Shown here: piece after piece, positions 1 to 8,957 of the stretch
How positions within the stretch are numbered: the stretch's first letter is position 1
How the letters are laid out: each line of letters begins with the position of its first letter
NCBI GenBank assembly: GCA_018644935.1
Contig: JABGPL010000037.1
Location: 1-37,191, forward strand
Reading direction: 5' to 3'
DNA: 37,191 bases
Origin: Calditrichota bacterium
Lineage (GTDB): Bacteria > Electryoneota > AABM5-125-24 > Hatepunaeales > Hatepunaeaceae
Notes under the pieces: model-generated
What the model was told of the DNA's origin: nothing
The model's input: the letters and a program-made list of their open reading frames with translations, nothing else
Database searches by the model: none
Translations under genes and position numbers: made by a program

Positions 1-372
1 TTGAATGTCAAGACGGTAATCCTGCCAACCGATAATCCATTCATCATTTCCAGCATAAGCCAGAATTGGCATTTCTTCAGGATACGGTCCGTCAGTAATT
101 CGCAATCCTCCAGATGGCCAGAGTTCATTGCCATCAGAGTCATAAAGCTGTGCGTAGACATCCTGTGTGCCGTTATGAGCATCTGCCCAAGCGATCAACC
201 AATTATCATTTCCATCAGTTGCCATTGCCTTCCCTTCCCAGAAGACATGATGTCCCTGACGAATCATGACGCCATTTTCACTATCCCAGGAATCAAACCG
301 TGCAAATAGTGGATTAGCCACCATTAAGACTATCAAGCCAACGACTAAAAGTGTACTAGTTAAAGCTCTCAT
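1..372 (-). CDS. Secreted beta-propeller-like protein, N-terminal part (runs off left edge)
   Basis: The frame starts at an ATG (372-370) behind a clear Shine-Dalgarno (GGAGG, five bases upstream) and stays open for 124 codons to the window edge, so the 3' part is missing. Residues 1-24 form a signal peptide (basic start, hydrophobic core, cleavage likely after LFA). Two similar units follow: GNDNWLIAWAD at 54-64 and GNDEWIIGWQD at 108-118. The first continues into DVYAQLYDSDGNELW. This pattern (small, aromatic, W-x-D, then D-x-Y-A-Q and D-G-N-x-L-W) is common in large secreted propeller-like proteins of FCB bacteria, which often end in a T9SS sorting domain; that end is outside the window. 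The enzymatic or binding role is unknown. Divergent from the M28 peptidase gene. Confidence 0.8.
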   Translation of the reverse strand, partial: MRALTSTLLVVGLIVLMVANPLFARFDSWDSENGVMIRQGHHVFWEGKAMATDGNDNWLIAWADAHNGTQDVYAQLYDSDGNELWPSGGLRITDGPYPEEMPILAYAGNDEWIIGWQDYRLDIQ

Positions 373-1009
373 CTCTTCCTCCGCTGATTATGGTTACTGG
401 TTTCATGCAATATAATGCAGACATCGTACCAGTTTTTTCTGACTTATGATGAATATTTATAAATATCGTGAATACAAATATTACTATTGGAGGATTCTTG
501 CGTTTTTATATCCTTTATTATTAATTTATTAACTTGCCTGTTCGTATCATTTAATCAACTATCAAGTTATTTTGTTGTTTTAATTTTGCACAAAGATCAA
601 AGCCTGACCTAATTAACTCTTTGATCATCCAATGCGCATATTATGCATTTTTATGCCTATTTGATACATCATTTAATCTGCCATTTTGCAATTTAGCTCG
701 ATTATTGGATCGTTTACAATCCTTTTTGATTTACTTTGAACTCCGGAATCATGTGCCATGCAAATATCAGAAACAATACTCCTGAGCAAGCAATCCCGAA
801 GAAGATGTTTAATCACACATACTCAAGCAGATCGTTTCAATCATAACTTCCTGTGATGATGTTCCGAACTCTTTGATTATGAGTAGTGCATTAAAATTAT
901 CGAGGACAAAATATTCACGATTTCACCTTGCCAAAGCACCCACAATGTGATTACTTTCAGCTTATCTAATCATGCCCTAACCATTCGACAACCTTTCACA
1001 CAAAAAAAG
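373..1009. other. 637-base gene-free intergenic region
   Basis: AT-rich stretch between two divergent secreted-protein genes. I find no convincing gene on either strand. It must hold the promoters of both neighbours, but no matched -35/-10 pair stands out. It holds an 8-base perfect inverted repeat GATCAAAG/CTTTGATC at 595-602 and 619-626 (16-base loop). It also holds an imperfect hairpin at 707-722 followed by five T residues. The 11-mer AACTCTTTGAT near 615-625 recurs near 868-880. Confidence 0.5.
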
Positions 1010-3370
1010 ATGAAAAATATTCACTATGTATTTTCAATCCTCCTGCTCGGATTTAACCTTCTTTTAACTACCAATTTTATCCAACCTGCTTCAGCGGAGA
1101 CTTCGGATGGAAGAACTACACAAATCAATATCTTAGTTACCGATGAAGAGACAATTCCTAATTCGTGGAACGCACCAACTGATTTTGATGGGGGTCGTGC
1201 TAAGAACCATGTTGAGATTTTGGCTTCCGATTCACTCGGTGGACGGTATAGTGGTTTTATTGGTACGGATAAGAGTGACCGATATATCTCTGACCATTTC
1301 AAGAAACTTGGACTTATCAGACCATTCGGAGAGAATGGGTACCGCCAGGAATTCACTTATGGAGCTGGTGAATACAAGATGCCGTGCAATATGTGCATTA
1401 TCTACAATGAAGCCCGTAAAGATACGATAACTATCTGGCAAGACTACAACAATTACAAATATTCCGGTTTCGGAAAAGTAAAAGGCAGGATTGTATTCGC
1501 TGGCTATGGCATCAGTGAACCTGACCTCGGTTGGGATGAGTATGAAGGTATAGACGTTACTGGGGCAATTGTTATGGTACTGCGTGGAACACCTGCAATT
1601 CCTAATTTAGAATGGAACCGTCAATCTGCCTCGGGTTATAAATCAACAACAGCACTCGCAAAAGGTGCAATTGGATTCATAATGGCAAACGGCGAACTCC
1701 CAAAGCTGGCAACAATTTCAGAGAAGTACTACCGTGAAGAAATGCCTGCTGTTTGGATTCGTGAAGGAGTTGCGGACAGCATCCTATCATCCACGGGAAA
1801 AACTCTTGCTGAGTGGAAAAAGAAAATTGATTCAGGCTTTACACCTGTCTCCCAGGTACTCGATGTTGAAGCTGATTTTCAAGTTAGTGGTGCATATTAC
1901 CCAGAGCGGGAAACCTGTAATCTGGCAGGGATAATTCCTGGATCAGATCCCGATTTGGCTGATGAACTCATCATCATCGGTGCTCATATGGATCATCATG
2001 GTGTTGATGCTGCCGGCAATATTTTCCCGGGAGCTGACGATAATGCATCAGGGACTTCAGCAGTTATGGAACTTGCAAGAATCTTCAGTAAAGCCTCTCA
2101 GGCACCTAAAAGATCAGTTATGTTTGCCGGATTTGCAGCTGAGGAAGAGGGATTGGTCGGAGCCCGGAGATTTGTAGAATACCTACCTGTACCCGGATAT
2201 GATGTCGTCGCGATGATAAACATGGATATGGTCGGACAGGGAAATGGAGATGTTGGCATAGGAGGCATAAACGAATTCCCTATACTGGGTGAGATTATGT
2301 TCTCACAGTGGCCTGATTCTTCACTTGAATCCCTAGATTTCTGGGGTTTACATGGTGGCAGTGATCATGCTGCATTCCGAGATGCAGGGATTCCAGCTTA
2401 CGTCGTTGGAGCTCGAGGTGGTCACCCAAACTATCACACCCCAAATGACACATCAGGTGCAATTAAACCAGATGTGCTCAAGGCTGTTGGTGATATGGTT
2501 TATCACGTCGCAGAAAACCTTGGGAATCACCCGGAACCTCTTTCACCTCAGGTTAATCAGGCGGCCTGGATAAACTGGCGAACCGGAGGAATCAAATTTG
2601 CCTCGCTACAATCCCCATATTTACCAATCAATCAAAAAATCAAAGTTGTAGACTACCCACAGCCCCTGCTTTTTGTAAGTATTGACCCCCCCAATAAGAT
2701 TTCAAAAACAAAGAGCGACCATATATTCAGCAGCCTGGAACAAGTCCGAATGTTTGCTGCGGATAATGCAATGCCATTCCTCGCAGATTCCCTTCTTAGG
2801 GATTTTAAAGGAGAATCTTTCAGGGGTGTTACAACGATTGTTTCCGGAGCTAATCTCCCTGATGACCCCTCAGCTTACAAGGCTATGTCAAGGGAAGGGC
2901 TCGCGTTCACGGATGTCACTGGTCTTGCAGGTGACAAATACCCGTTATCAAAAAGGACTATTTCCAAACTGGAAAAGCTTGCACTTAAATGCAAACATGT
3001 AGGAATCCGACCTTTGCTGTATAACTCTCCAGTTGAAGTAGCATTGGCTGTTCTGGAAATATTTGACGGGCAGTTGATCTGCAGGTATGATGTTGATAGA
3101 GTAAACGGTGACAGATCCGAAGACCTGATTGAAGCTGGTGCATTTATTATCCTCGAAGCCGATCAGTTGACAAATCCATTCGTGTTAACTCTCGTTTCTG
3201 CCAGTATAGAATCAATCAAGGATTCGGAGTTGTTTAACAGCGTAGGCATCATTGCCTCACGGAGTTTGGTTGAATCTTTATTAGAATCAGAATTGGAAAG
3301 AGGGCAGATTGAGGACCTGCTTATGAATAATTTGTGTGTACAAATGCGGGATTGGTGGGGGAATAATTAA
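1010..3370 (+). CDS. Secreted M28-family zinc metallopeptidase with PA-like insert and uncharacterised C-terminal region
   Basis: Predicted exported aminopeptidase-type M28 enzyme, 786 aa. The frame is open from 947, but the ATG at 1010 is preferred because it puts a signal peptide (MKNIHYVFSILLLGF..., cleavage near PASA) at the N terminus. No clear Shine-Dalgarno is seen. A protease-associated (PA)-like segment (KVKGRIVFAGYGI...) lies at about 145-200. The di-zinc M28 ligands are all visible: H326 in HMDHHG, the D343-D344 pair in GADDNASG, E378-E380, D406 in INMDMVG and H476 in YHTPND. The core ends near residue 500. The last ~270 residues are not part of a standard M28 domain and have no T9SS sorting domain. 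Likely function is periplasmic or extracellular peptide degradation; the substrate cannot be read from sequence. Monocistronic; ends at a strong terminator. Confidence 0.9.
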   Translation: MKNIHYVFSILLLGFNLLLTTNFIQPASAETSDGRTTQINILVTDEETIPNSWNAPTDFDGGRAKNHVEILASDSLGGRYSGFIGTDKSDRYISDHFKKLGLIRPFGENGYRQEFTYGAGEYKMPCNMCIIYNEARKDTITIWQDYNNYKYSGFGKVKGRIVFAGYGISEPDLGWDEYEGIDVTGAIVMVLRGTPAIPNLEWNRQSASGYKSTTALAKGAIGFIMANGELPKLATISEKYYREEMPAVWIREGVADSILSSTGKTLAEWKKKIDSGFTPVSQVLDVEADFQVSGAYYPERETCNLAGIIPGSDPDLADELIIIGAHMDHHGVDAAGNIFPGADDNASGTSAVMELARIFSKASQAPKRSVMFAGFAAEEEGLVGARRFVEYLPVPGYDVVAMINMDMVGQGNGDVGIGGINEFPILGEIMFSQWPDSSLESLDFWGLHGGSDHAAFRDAGIPAYVVGARGGHPNYHTPNDTSGAIKPDVLKAVGDMVYHVAENLGNHPEPLSPQVNQAAWINWRTGGIKFASLQSPYLPINQKIKVVDYPQPLLFVSIDPPNKISKTKSDHIFSSLEQVRMFAADNAMPFLADSLLRDFKGESFRGVTTIVSGANLPDDPSAYKAMSREGLAFTDVTGLAGDKYPLSKRTISKLEKLALKCKHVGIRPLLYNSPVEVALAVLEIFDGQLICRYDVDRVNGDRSEDLIEAGAFIILEADQLTNPFVLTLVSASIESIKDSELFNSVGIIASRSLVESLLESELERGQIEDLLMNNLCVQMRDWWGNN

Positions 3371-3371
3371 A

Positions 3372-3445
3372 CCCGGTGTTCACCGAACTTAGGGGAGAGT
3401 AGTTACGAGACATGCATCCAAGTATCCTAATAGGTTAACACCGGG
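3372..3445. repeat. Long-loop inverted repeat, 13-base arms
   Basis: CCCGGTGTTCACC (3372-3384) pairs with GGTTAACACCGGG (3433-3445), one mismatch in 13, enclosing 48 bases. It begins two bases after the M28 stop codon and lies upstream of the true terminator. It could be a structured 3' UTR, a small RNA or one copy of an interspersed repeat. Nothing in the loop codes. Confidence 0.55.
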
Positions 3446-3508
3446 ATGCAAGATCAATCACAACAGTTTTAACTAAAAGGGTTGATAATTTTCAACTCCC
3501 ACAAAACC

Positions 3509-3545
3509 AAGAAACGCATGCGAATCAAATCCGCATGCGTTTCTT
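3509..3545. terminator. Bidirectional Rho-independent terminator
   Basis: Perfect stem AAGAAACGCATGCG (3509-3522) / CGCATGCGTTTCTT (3532-3545) with a 9-base loop. The A- and T-rich ends let it work in both directions. It sits between two convergent genes, the M28 peptidase (plus) and the thioredoxin-fold secreted protein (minus). Confidence 0.9.
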
Positions 3546-3593
3546 TACTCTCAAACCATATTTTCAGATAACCTGAAAACATGTATTGTCAAT

Positions 3594-5687
3594 CTACTTC
3601 AGGTACAAGACCTTCTGACTGGCAACATTGCTACCTGCAGTTAACTTGAGGTAGTATACACCACTCATTAAGTCTGCATTGCCAGCATTGAAGCTCACAG
3701 TGTGTGAACCTACAGTCTGGAAACCGTTGAACAGTTGTTGGACATTACGACCTGAAATGTCAAACACGCTAATGTTAACGTCACCAGCTTGATCGAGTGT
3801 AAACGGTACAACTGTCTGTGAGTTGAAAGGATTCGGGTAAGCCGCATTCAAGCTGAATGTCATCGGTTGTGCTGACTCATCATCAGGTGCACTGCTTGGA
3901 CCAGCATACCAGCTCCACATTCTCTCGACAAAGACTTCACGACTTTCACTTGCCATGAATCCACCAATTGATTCGATAGGGAACGTAAGAAGAAGTGTCT
4001 TATATTCATCTGTAATGTTCTCAACTGCACAAACGCCACTAAGCTCGTCCCCACCAGCATCTCCCCAATTTAAGACGGCTACGCCACCGTTGACAGGTGT
4101 GACACTTGGAGTGTGAGTCGGGAAACCAGCGCAGTCTCCAGCTCTGCCACCAGCAAATGCGCGGGTGTCATCGAAATTTGGATTTCCAGCAATTCCGTGA
4201 ATCCAACTTTCTTCTTGATCTTCATTATCAAGAGTTGCGCCCAAATAATCAGTCATAAATTGACTGTCGCCACGAGAGCGAACATATTCTGAGCTGCTGA
4301 TTATAACAGTACCACCATTTCCGAGGAAGAACATCAACTCTTCTTCTTCCCATGGGTCCATTACATCTGCTTCTGCATTGAAACTATGCCAGATTACAAC
4401 ATCGTAATTCTCGATAATCTCAGAGGTAATGATTCCCTCTTCTGAGCGGTCAAACCTATCGGCGAATGGGAGTGGACCATCTTTTCCAAACATTTCCATT
4501 ATTTCTTCAGTTGCTACTGAATTACTGGCAGCATCAATAACAATTGCATCCGGCCAACCAACTGTGAACGCTAATTCCTGACCTGTTAACAGGCTTCCAT
4601 CTTCAGCAGTTACTTCAACGCTAAATATCACTTGATCCGGCACAAAATCATCAGCAACAGAAAACAACAATGGTGCATCTTCGTTGGACACTTCATCACC
4701 ACTGTCTAACATCTCGATTACAAAACTATTGTTTTGGATGTCAATTGCAGGATCTTCACAAGACAATTCAACAGTAACATTTTCAATTGGACCACGAGAA
4801 GGACCGTTGGCAACTGAGATAACCATACCAGCAACTTCACCGGGTTCGGCACGTCCATCACCATTGCCTTCTGCCTCATCAACTACGGTATAGTCACCAA
4901 AAGTCACATCTGGGAAAAAGAAAGTTTCAGCATTATGTACCTCAAAGCTTTCATTTTGCTGTACCCAGGCTGTTACGTTCAAATTTCCCATTAATAACTC
5001 ATGCCACCCCACACCGTCCATATCAAGCTCGAATTCAAAATTGAGAGTTGCATCTGCATCAATTTCAAAATCAGTTCCGCGTGGATCAGGAAGCATCCTG
5101 ACAATTGGATCATAATAATCGTTCTGTCCAGCTGATCCTCGATAGAACCAATATTCTTCAGTAACTGCAACAAAGAGCATCGCATCAGCAATAGCATCTT
5201 CGGCTTCAACCTCAACACCGACGACCATCCGGCCATTTACCAATGCTCCTGTTACTGCAATGCGAATTGGAGCGGGAACGTTTGAATAATTTATTAGTTC
5301 GTTAGCAATTCCAGCTTGTTGCCTGTTGTTGGAAACACGTCCATCCATAAACAAGGTTGGAACGCCACGAATTAAGCCAGCCCCATAATACCCATCTCTT
5401 CTAATCTGGGCAGCAGCTGGATAGTCCTGGTACCATGGATCCGAATCTGACGGCCACCATACGTGGATACCAAGTGGACAAACAACATCATCTCCAACCT
5501 GCTCAATTGCGGCTTCCATTGCAGGTGCTAAACTTGCACATGGTGGGCATGTAGAAGATGTAAAGTCTTCAAATAATACCTTACGTGGGAATGCTTCTGC
5601 ATTTCCAACGAATAAAAGCGAACCTAAAAACACAATAACCATCGTCATTAATAACGGACGACTCAAAAACCTTAACCCTCGGAACAT
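3594..5687 (-). CDS. T9SS-exported Omp28-type thioredoxin-fold protein
   Basis: 697 aa. Start ATG at 5687 has an ideal AGGAGG six bases upstream. Residues 1-32 are a signal peptide ending in AEA. A thioredoxin-like fold of the Omp28 type follows (about 33-150), with the redox motif C47-P-P-C50 and a later R-G-V-P-T segment in the cis-proline position. Residues ~255-370 resemble a surface-protein beta-sandwich introduced by an acidic GNGDGRAEPGE loop typical of such FCB modules, possibly Ca2+ binding. Residues ~385-600 resemble a class-I-amidotransferase/flavodoxin-like fold (VVIW, GNGGTVIISSSE, FMTDYLGA). The C terminus from ~610 is a Por/type A sorting domain: YPNPFN at 617-622, then D-I-S-G-R and a final SQKVLYLK. 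Likely surface-attached or released by T9SS. Redox partner unknown. Monocistronic, divergent from dapF. Confidence 0.88.
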   Translation of the reverse strand: MFRGLRFLSRPLLMTMVIVFLGSLLFVGNAEAFPRKVLFEDFTSSTCPPCASLAPAMEAAIEQVGDDVVCPLGIHVWWPSDSDPWYQDYPAAAQIRRDGYYGAGLIRGVPTLFMDGRVSNNRQQAGIANELINYSNVPAPIRIAVTGALVNGRMVVGVEVEAEDAIADAMLFVAVTEEYWFYRGSAGQNDYYDPIVRMLPDPRGTDFEIDADATLNFEFELDMDGVGWHELLMGNLNVTAWVQQNESFEVHNAETFFFPDVTFGDYTVVDEAEGNGDGRAEPGEVAGMVISVANGPSRGPIENVTVELSCEDPAIDIQNNSFVIEMLDSGDEVSNEDAPLLFSVADDFVPDQVIFSVEVTAEDGSLLTGQELAFTVGWPDAIVIDAASNSVATEEIMEMFGKDGPLPFADRFDRSEEGIITSEIIENYDVVIWHSFNAEADVMDPWEEEELMFFLGNGGTVIISSSEYVRSRGDSQFMTDYLGATLDNEDQEESWIHGIAGNPNFDDTRAFAGGRAGDCAGFPTHTPSVTPVNGGVAVLNWGDAGGDELSGVCAVENITDEYKTLLLTFPIESIGGFMASESREVFVERMWSWYAGPSSAPDDESAQPMTFSLNAAYPNPFNSQTVVPFTLDQAGDVNISVFDISGRNVQQLFNGFQTVGSHTVSFNAGNADLMSGVYYLKLTAGSNVASQKVLYLK

Positions 5688-5959
5688 TTCAAACCTCCTG
5701 AAAGTACTTTATGCAAATGCTTTTTTTACTCTCAAGCACATGCTTGTATCTATTAATGTAAAAAATCTACTCTGGATAAAAGAGATATGACTGATCATCC
5801 ATATATAATACGCAGAAAAAATAAATAATGCAAGGACATCTAAGGTGCATAATGCTGGATTTGTACCAATACTGCTTGTTAATGGAAAATTATGATAATA
5901 TATTGTTTAGTCGGAGACTTTTGTTTAGAAATTCAGGATTTTGGCAGAGCAAACAACTC

Positions 5960-6841
5960 ATGGATTCACTTCTTCTTTTTGATAAATATCAAGGACTTGG
6001 TAACGATTTTGTATTATTGGACAAGTCCCGATCCAACTCCTTTAACACCCCTGATTCAAATACAATACGTAAGCTCTGTGACCGCCATTACGGTGTTGGA
6101 GCAGATGGAGTTCTAATCTTTAACCTGATTGAAGAAAACCGGCGCGTTGAGATGGTCTATTATAATGCAGATGGATCTCGAGCGGAAACATGTTTCAACG
6201 GATTACGCTGTATCGCAAAGCATGCAGTCCGAACGGGCAAAATCCCTCAAGATCAGCGTTTCATCATAATGAGTGATGCCGGTGAAATCAACTCAACAGT
6301 GAGAAGTGAGCATAACCTCGTTGAAATAGAGCTGGCTGGTCCTGATTTTTCAGCTAGTAAAATTGGATTGACCGACTCTAAAATGCTGATTGATGAAAAT
6401 GTACCATACTCATCTAAAAGTTACGTAGGAACTGCTCTGTCAATTGGAAATCCACACTTTGTCGCCTGGGAGGAAGGTCAAGACCTTTCTGAGCTAAATG
6501 AGGAGATACTCAAACACGGCGCAGAGGTAGAAAACTCCTCGCATTTCAAGAATGGTGTGAACTTTGAACTTGCTTCAATAATCGACGAAACCTCTATCTA
6601 CATGGCTGTTTGGGAAAGAGGTGTCGGACAAACATTTGCCTGTGGTTCCGGTGCGACAGCCACAGTTTGTGCCGGTGTTAAAACTGGTAGGTTGAGCCCT
6701 GATGTTGATATTTTGGTAAAAATGCTCGGTGGAGTTCTCACAATTCGCGTGCAAAAGGAATTAGAGCGCGTTTCCCTTAATGGTGAAGCTTCGCATGTCT
6801 TTTCCGGAGAGATTAATTCCGATGACATTTTACCCTCATAA
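5960..6841 (+). CDS. dapF: Diaminopimelate epimerase
   Basis: Interconverts LL- and meso-diaminopimelate for lysine and peptidoglycan synthesis in the cytosol. The ATG at 5960 starts MDSLLLFDKYQGLGNDF, which matches the family N terminus and gives 293 aa (family about 275). The frame is open back to 5828, but that 44-codon extension is unlike DapF. Both catalytic cysteines are present, C78 (NADGSRAETC) and C228 (FACGSG), as is the modulating histidine H166 in GNPHF. Two active-site neighbours are unusual. The motif after the first cysteine reads C-F-N-G-L-R-C instead of C-G-N-G-x-R, and the glutamate of RGxGET is glutamine here (Q224). First gene of the plus-strand housekeeping run, 92 bases before dapL, which makes its substrate. 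Confidence 0.9.
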   Translation: MDSLLLFDKYQGLGNDFVLLDKSRSNSFNTPDSNTIRKLCDRHYGVGADGVLIFNLIEENRRVEMVYYNADGSRAETCFNGLRCIAKHAVRTGKIPQDQRFIIMSDAGEINSTVRSEHNLVEIELAGPDFSASKIGLTDSKMLIDENVPYSSKSYVGTALSIGNPHFVAWEEGQDLSELNEEILKHGAEVENSSHFKNGVNFELASIIDETSIYMAVWERGVGQTFACGSGATATVCAGVKTGRLSPDVDILVKMLGGVLTIRVQKELERVSLNGEASHVFSGEINSDDILPS

Positions 6842-6933
6842 CTCACACGGTTTTTAGGGGTGGTTATCCATTTTCAATGTCATTTTCTTCCATTACTTGA
6901 TTACCTTTAACACTAAAACAAGACATAATAACT

Positions 6934-8088
6934 GTGCCAAATAAATTTAAACCAGCCAAACGATTAAGCCTTCCGGGCTATCCTTTTGCAGAATTAGAAC
7001 GAAAGGCAGCAGCGGTACGAAATGCTGGCCTGCCCCTTTACGATTTGTCAATCGGCGACCCGGACTTACCACCTCCTGAATTCGTAATTGATGCCACGAC
7101 TCAGGCTCTTAGAGATGATCAATCCCATAAATATCCATCGAGTAGAGGCGATTTGAAGGTTCGCCAATCTGTTGCTAAATGGTTTAAGAGCAGGTTTAGA
7201 GTTGATCTTGATCCTGAGAATCAGGTTTGCATCTTGATCGGGGCAAAGGAAGGTCTGGGGCAACTCGCTCGCGCTGTTGTAAATCCAGGGGATATAGTCA
7301 TTTCTCCTGAGCCGGGTTATCCCGTCTATTGGCGTGCAGGCTGTAAACTCGTTGAAGGGAATCTCAAATCGCTCGTTCTTGAACCGGAAAATAGTTATTT
7401 GCCTGATATCAAGGATTTATCAGGAGCAAAGCTGGTATACCTCAACTATCCTAACAACCCAACAGGTGCAGTTGCTACAGACAACTTCCTCCAATCGTTA
7501 GCTGATCTTGCTGAGGCAGAACCCGAGATGACGATTGCCTATGATATGGCTTACAGCGAAGTCACCTTTGGACAACCTGCACGATCAATCCTCGAGTTTA
7601 CACAATCAGCAGTTGAATTTCATTCACTCAGTAAAATGGCGAATGCAACCGGGTACAGGGTAGGTTTTGCAGTAGGCGATCCGGCTCGTATTCAAGCCAT
7701 GATCAGGATGAAAGAGGAAACCGATTCCGGAGTATCATTAGTTTTCCAACGTGCACTTGCAGCCACACTTGATAGCTATAAAAATGGAACTCCCCCTCCT
7801 GAGATATCCTCATTTATGGACATCTACCGCAACAGGAAAAAACAGCTCATTTCGGTTTTAGAAGATCGAAAAATTGAAGTCTTTGATTCTGAAGCAACCT
7901 TCTACGTCTGGTTCAGACCGGGAGGAAGCGAAACTGAATTTGTAGAAAAAGCAATAGCATCCGGGGTTCTCCTGACACCTGGTACTGGTTTTGGATCGTC
8001 ATGTGGAGGATGGGTTCGGGCATCGGTAACTTGCCCTGACGAACCCTTTGAAAAAGCGTTAGATATTCTAAAATCAATTAAACTATGA
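6934..8088 (+). CDS. dapL: LL-diaminopimelate aminotransferase
   Basis: Fold-type I PLP aminotransferase, 384 aa, that converts tetrahydrodipicolinate directly to LL-diaminopimelate with glutamate as amino donor. This bypasses succinylated or acetylated intermediates. The N terminus (PAKRLSLPGYPFAELERK, then LSIGDPDLPPPE) and the segment IGAKEGLGQLARAVVNPGD are characteristic of DapL rather than of aspartate aminotransferases. Further landmarks are PGYPVYW, NYPNNPTGA, the D-M-A-Y motif and the Schiff-base lysine K234 in HSLSKMANATGYRVGF. The start is GTG at 6934, with no strong Shine-Dalgarno. The neighbour dapF, whose substrate this enzyme makes, supports the assignment over other class I aminotransferases. 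Its stop overlaps the start of rsmA by four bases (ATGA), so the two are translationally coupled. Confidence 0.85.
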   Translation: MPNKFKPAKRLSLPGYPFAELERKAAAVRNAGLPLYDLSIGDPDLPPPEFVIDATTQALRDDQSHKYPSSRGDLKVRQSVAKWFKSRFRVDLDPENQVCILIGAKEGLGQLARAVVNPGDIVISPEPGYPVYWRAGCKLVEGNLKSLVLEPENSYLPDIKDLSGAKLVYLNYPNNPTGAVATDNFLQSLADLAEAEPEMTIAYDMAYSEVTFGQPARSILEFTQSAVEFHSLSKMANATGYRVGFAVGDPARIQAMIRMKEETDSGVSLVFQRALAATLDSYKNGTPPPEISSFMDIYRNRKKQLISVLEDRKIEVFDSEATFYVWFRPGGSETEFVEKAIASGVLLTPGTGFGSSCGGWVRASVTCPDEPFEKALDILKSIKL

Positions 8089-8957
8089 GCAAAAACACAC
8101 TCCAACCGTTTGATCCATGGGCTCGCCCGGAGCGAAAAAAGGTCACAGGACCGAAGTTTAAGAAGTCACTCGGGCAGAACTTTCTGCGTAGCGATGAGAT
8201 TGCACAGCAAATCGCAGAGGCCATTCCGACCGAACACCTTGTTCTTGAAATTGGACCTGGAGATGGTTTCTTAACTCAGCAATTACTTGAAACAGATCAT
8301 CGGGTTCTCGCTGTCGAAATAGACAAGACATGGATACCCAAGCTACATTCAAGATTAAAACATTATCGAGATTTCAAAGTAATAACAGGCAATATTCTGG
8401 AGTTAGACTGGAGATCTTTATCTGAGGAAGCAAGTGATATTGTCATCGCAGGTAATCTGCCCTATCATCTGGCAACTGCAACACTTTTCGCTGTATGTCA
8501 ATTTATCCGCGAACAAATCCCTCCGTTTGTACATGAGATGATTGTGATGGTGCAGCATGAGGTTGGGCTTCGTCTATCAGCTCAGCCCAATTGCAAAGCT
8601 TACAGTGCAATAACGCTTCTTTCAAAATATCATGCGGATGTTGAATACCTGTTTAAGGTGCCTGCAAAACACTTCATCCCTCAACCACGAGTTGATGGCG
8701 CGATTGTCCGCTTCAAGTTTAAGCACAAGGCTGAGATGCCTGATGTTGATTACATGCAGTTTCGCAGGATAGTTAGGGGCTGTTTTGCCCAACGCAGAAA
8801 GATGATGAGAAATAGCCTTAATGTGATAAATGAAATTCCCGACGGATGGCGGGATCTGGATTACGATTTTACCCGCAGACCAGAACATTTTTCATTTGAT
8901 GAGTTCGTGGCCTTAAGCAAAGATATTCTTGCATTGGGCCTAAAAACAAATGGCTGA
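8085..8957 (+). CDS. rsmA: 16S rRNA dimethyladenosine transferase RsmA (KsgA)
   Basis: SAM-dependent enzyme that dimethylates the two adjacent adenines near the 3' end of 16S rRNA (A1518/A1519 in E. coli numbering) late in 30S assembly. 290 aa. The signature KSLGQNFL is at 27-34, the SAM-binding LEIGPGDGFLT at 54-64, the acidic ribose-binding loop follows (AVEID), and the catalytic NLPY lies at 124-127. The C-terminal part has the expected VPAKHFIPQPRVDGAIVRF-like segment and a small helical domain. A short basic leader (about 25 residues) precedes the usual start. Overlaps dapL by 4 bases and mgtE by 8, so it is read from a shared transcript. Confidence 0.95.
   Translation: MSKNTLQPFDPWARPERKKVTGPKFKKSLGQNFLRSDEIAQQIAEAIPTEHLVLEIGPGDGFLTQQLLETDHRVLAVEIDKTWIPKLHSRLKHYRDFKVITGNILELDWRSLSEEASDIVIAGNLPYHLATATLFAVCQFIREQIPPFVHEMIVMVQHEVGLRLSAQPNCKAYSAITLLSKYHADVEYLFKVPAKHFIPQPRVDGAIVRFKFKHKAEMPDVDYMQFRRIVRGCFAQRRKMMRNSLNVINEIPDGWRDLDYDFTRRPEHFSFDEFVALSKDILALGLKTNG

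Noticed and set aside
1-309. 102-codon open frame on the plus strand at the left edge
   Set aside because: It is the antisense of a minus-strand gene with a signal peptide, a strong Shine-Dalgarno and clear repeats.
5804-5809. TATAAT hexamer as a dapF promoter
   Set aside because: No acceptable -35 at 16-18 bases and no extended -10; too common in AT-rich DNA to call.
5828-5959. 44-codon N-terminal extension of dapF
   Set aside because: The extension has no DapF-like residues; the family start motif (LLLFDKYQGLGNDF) begins right after the ATG at 5960.
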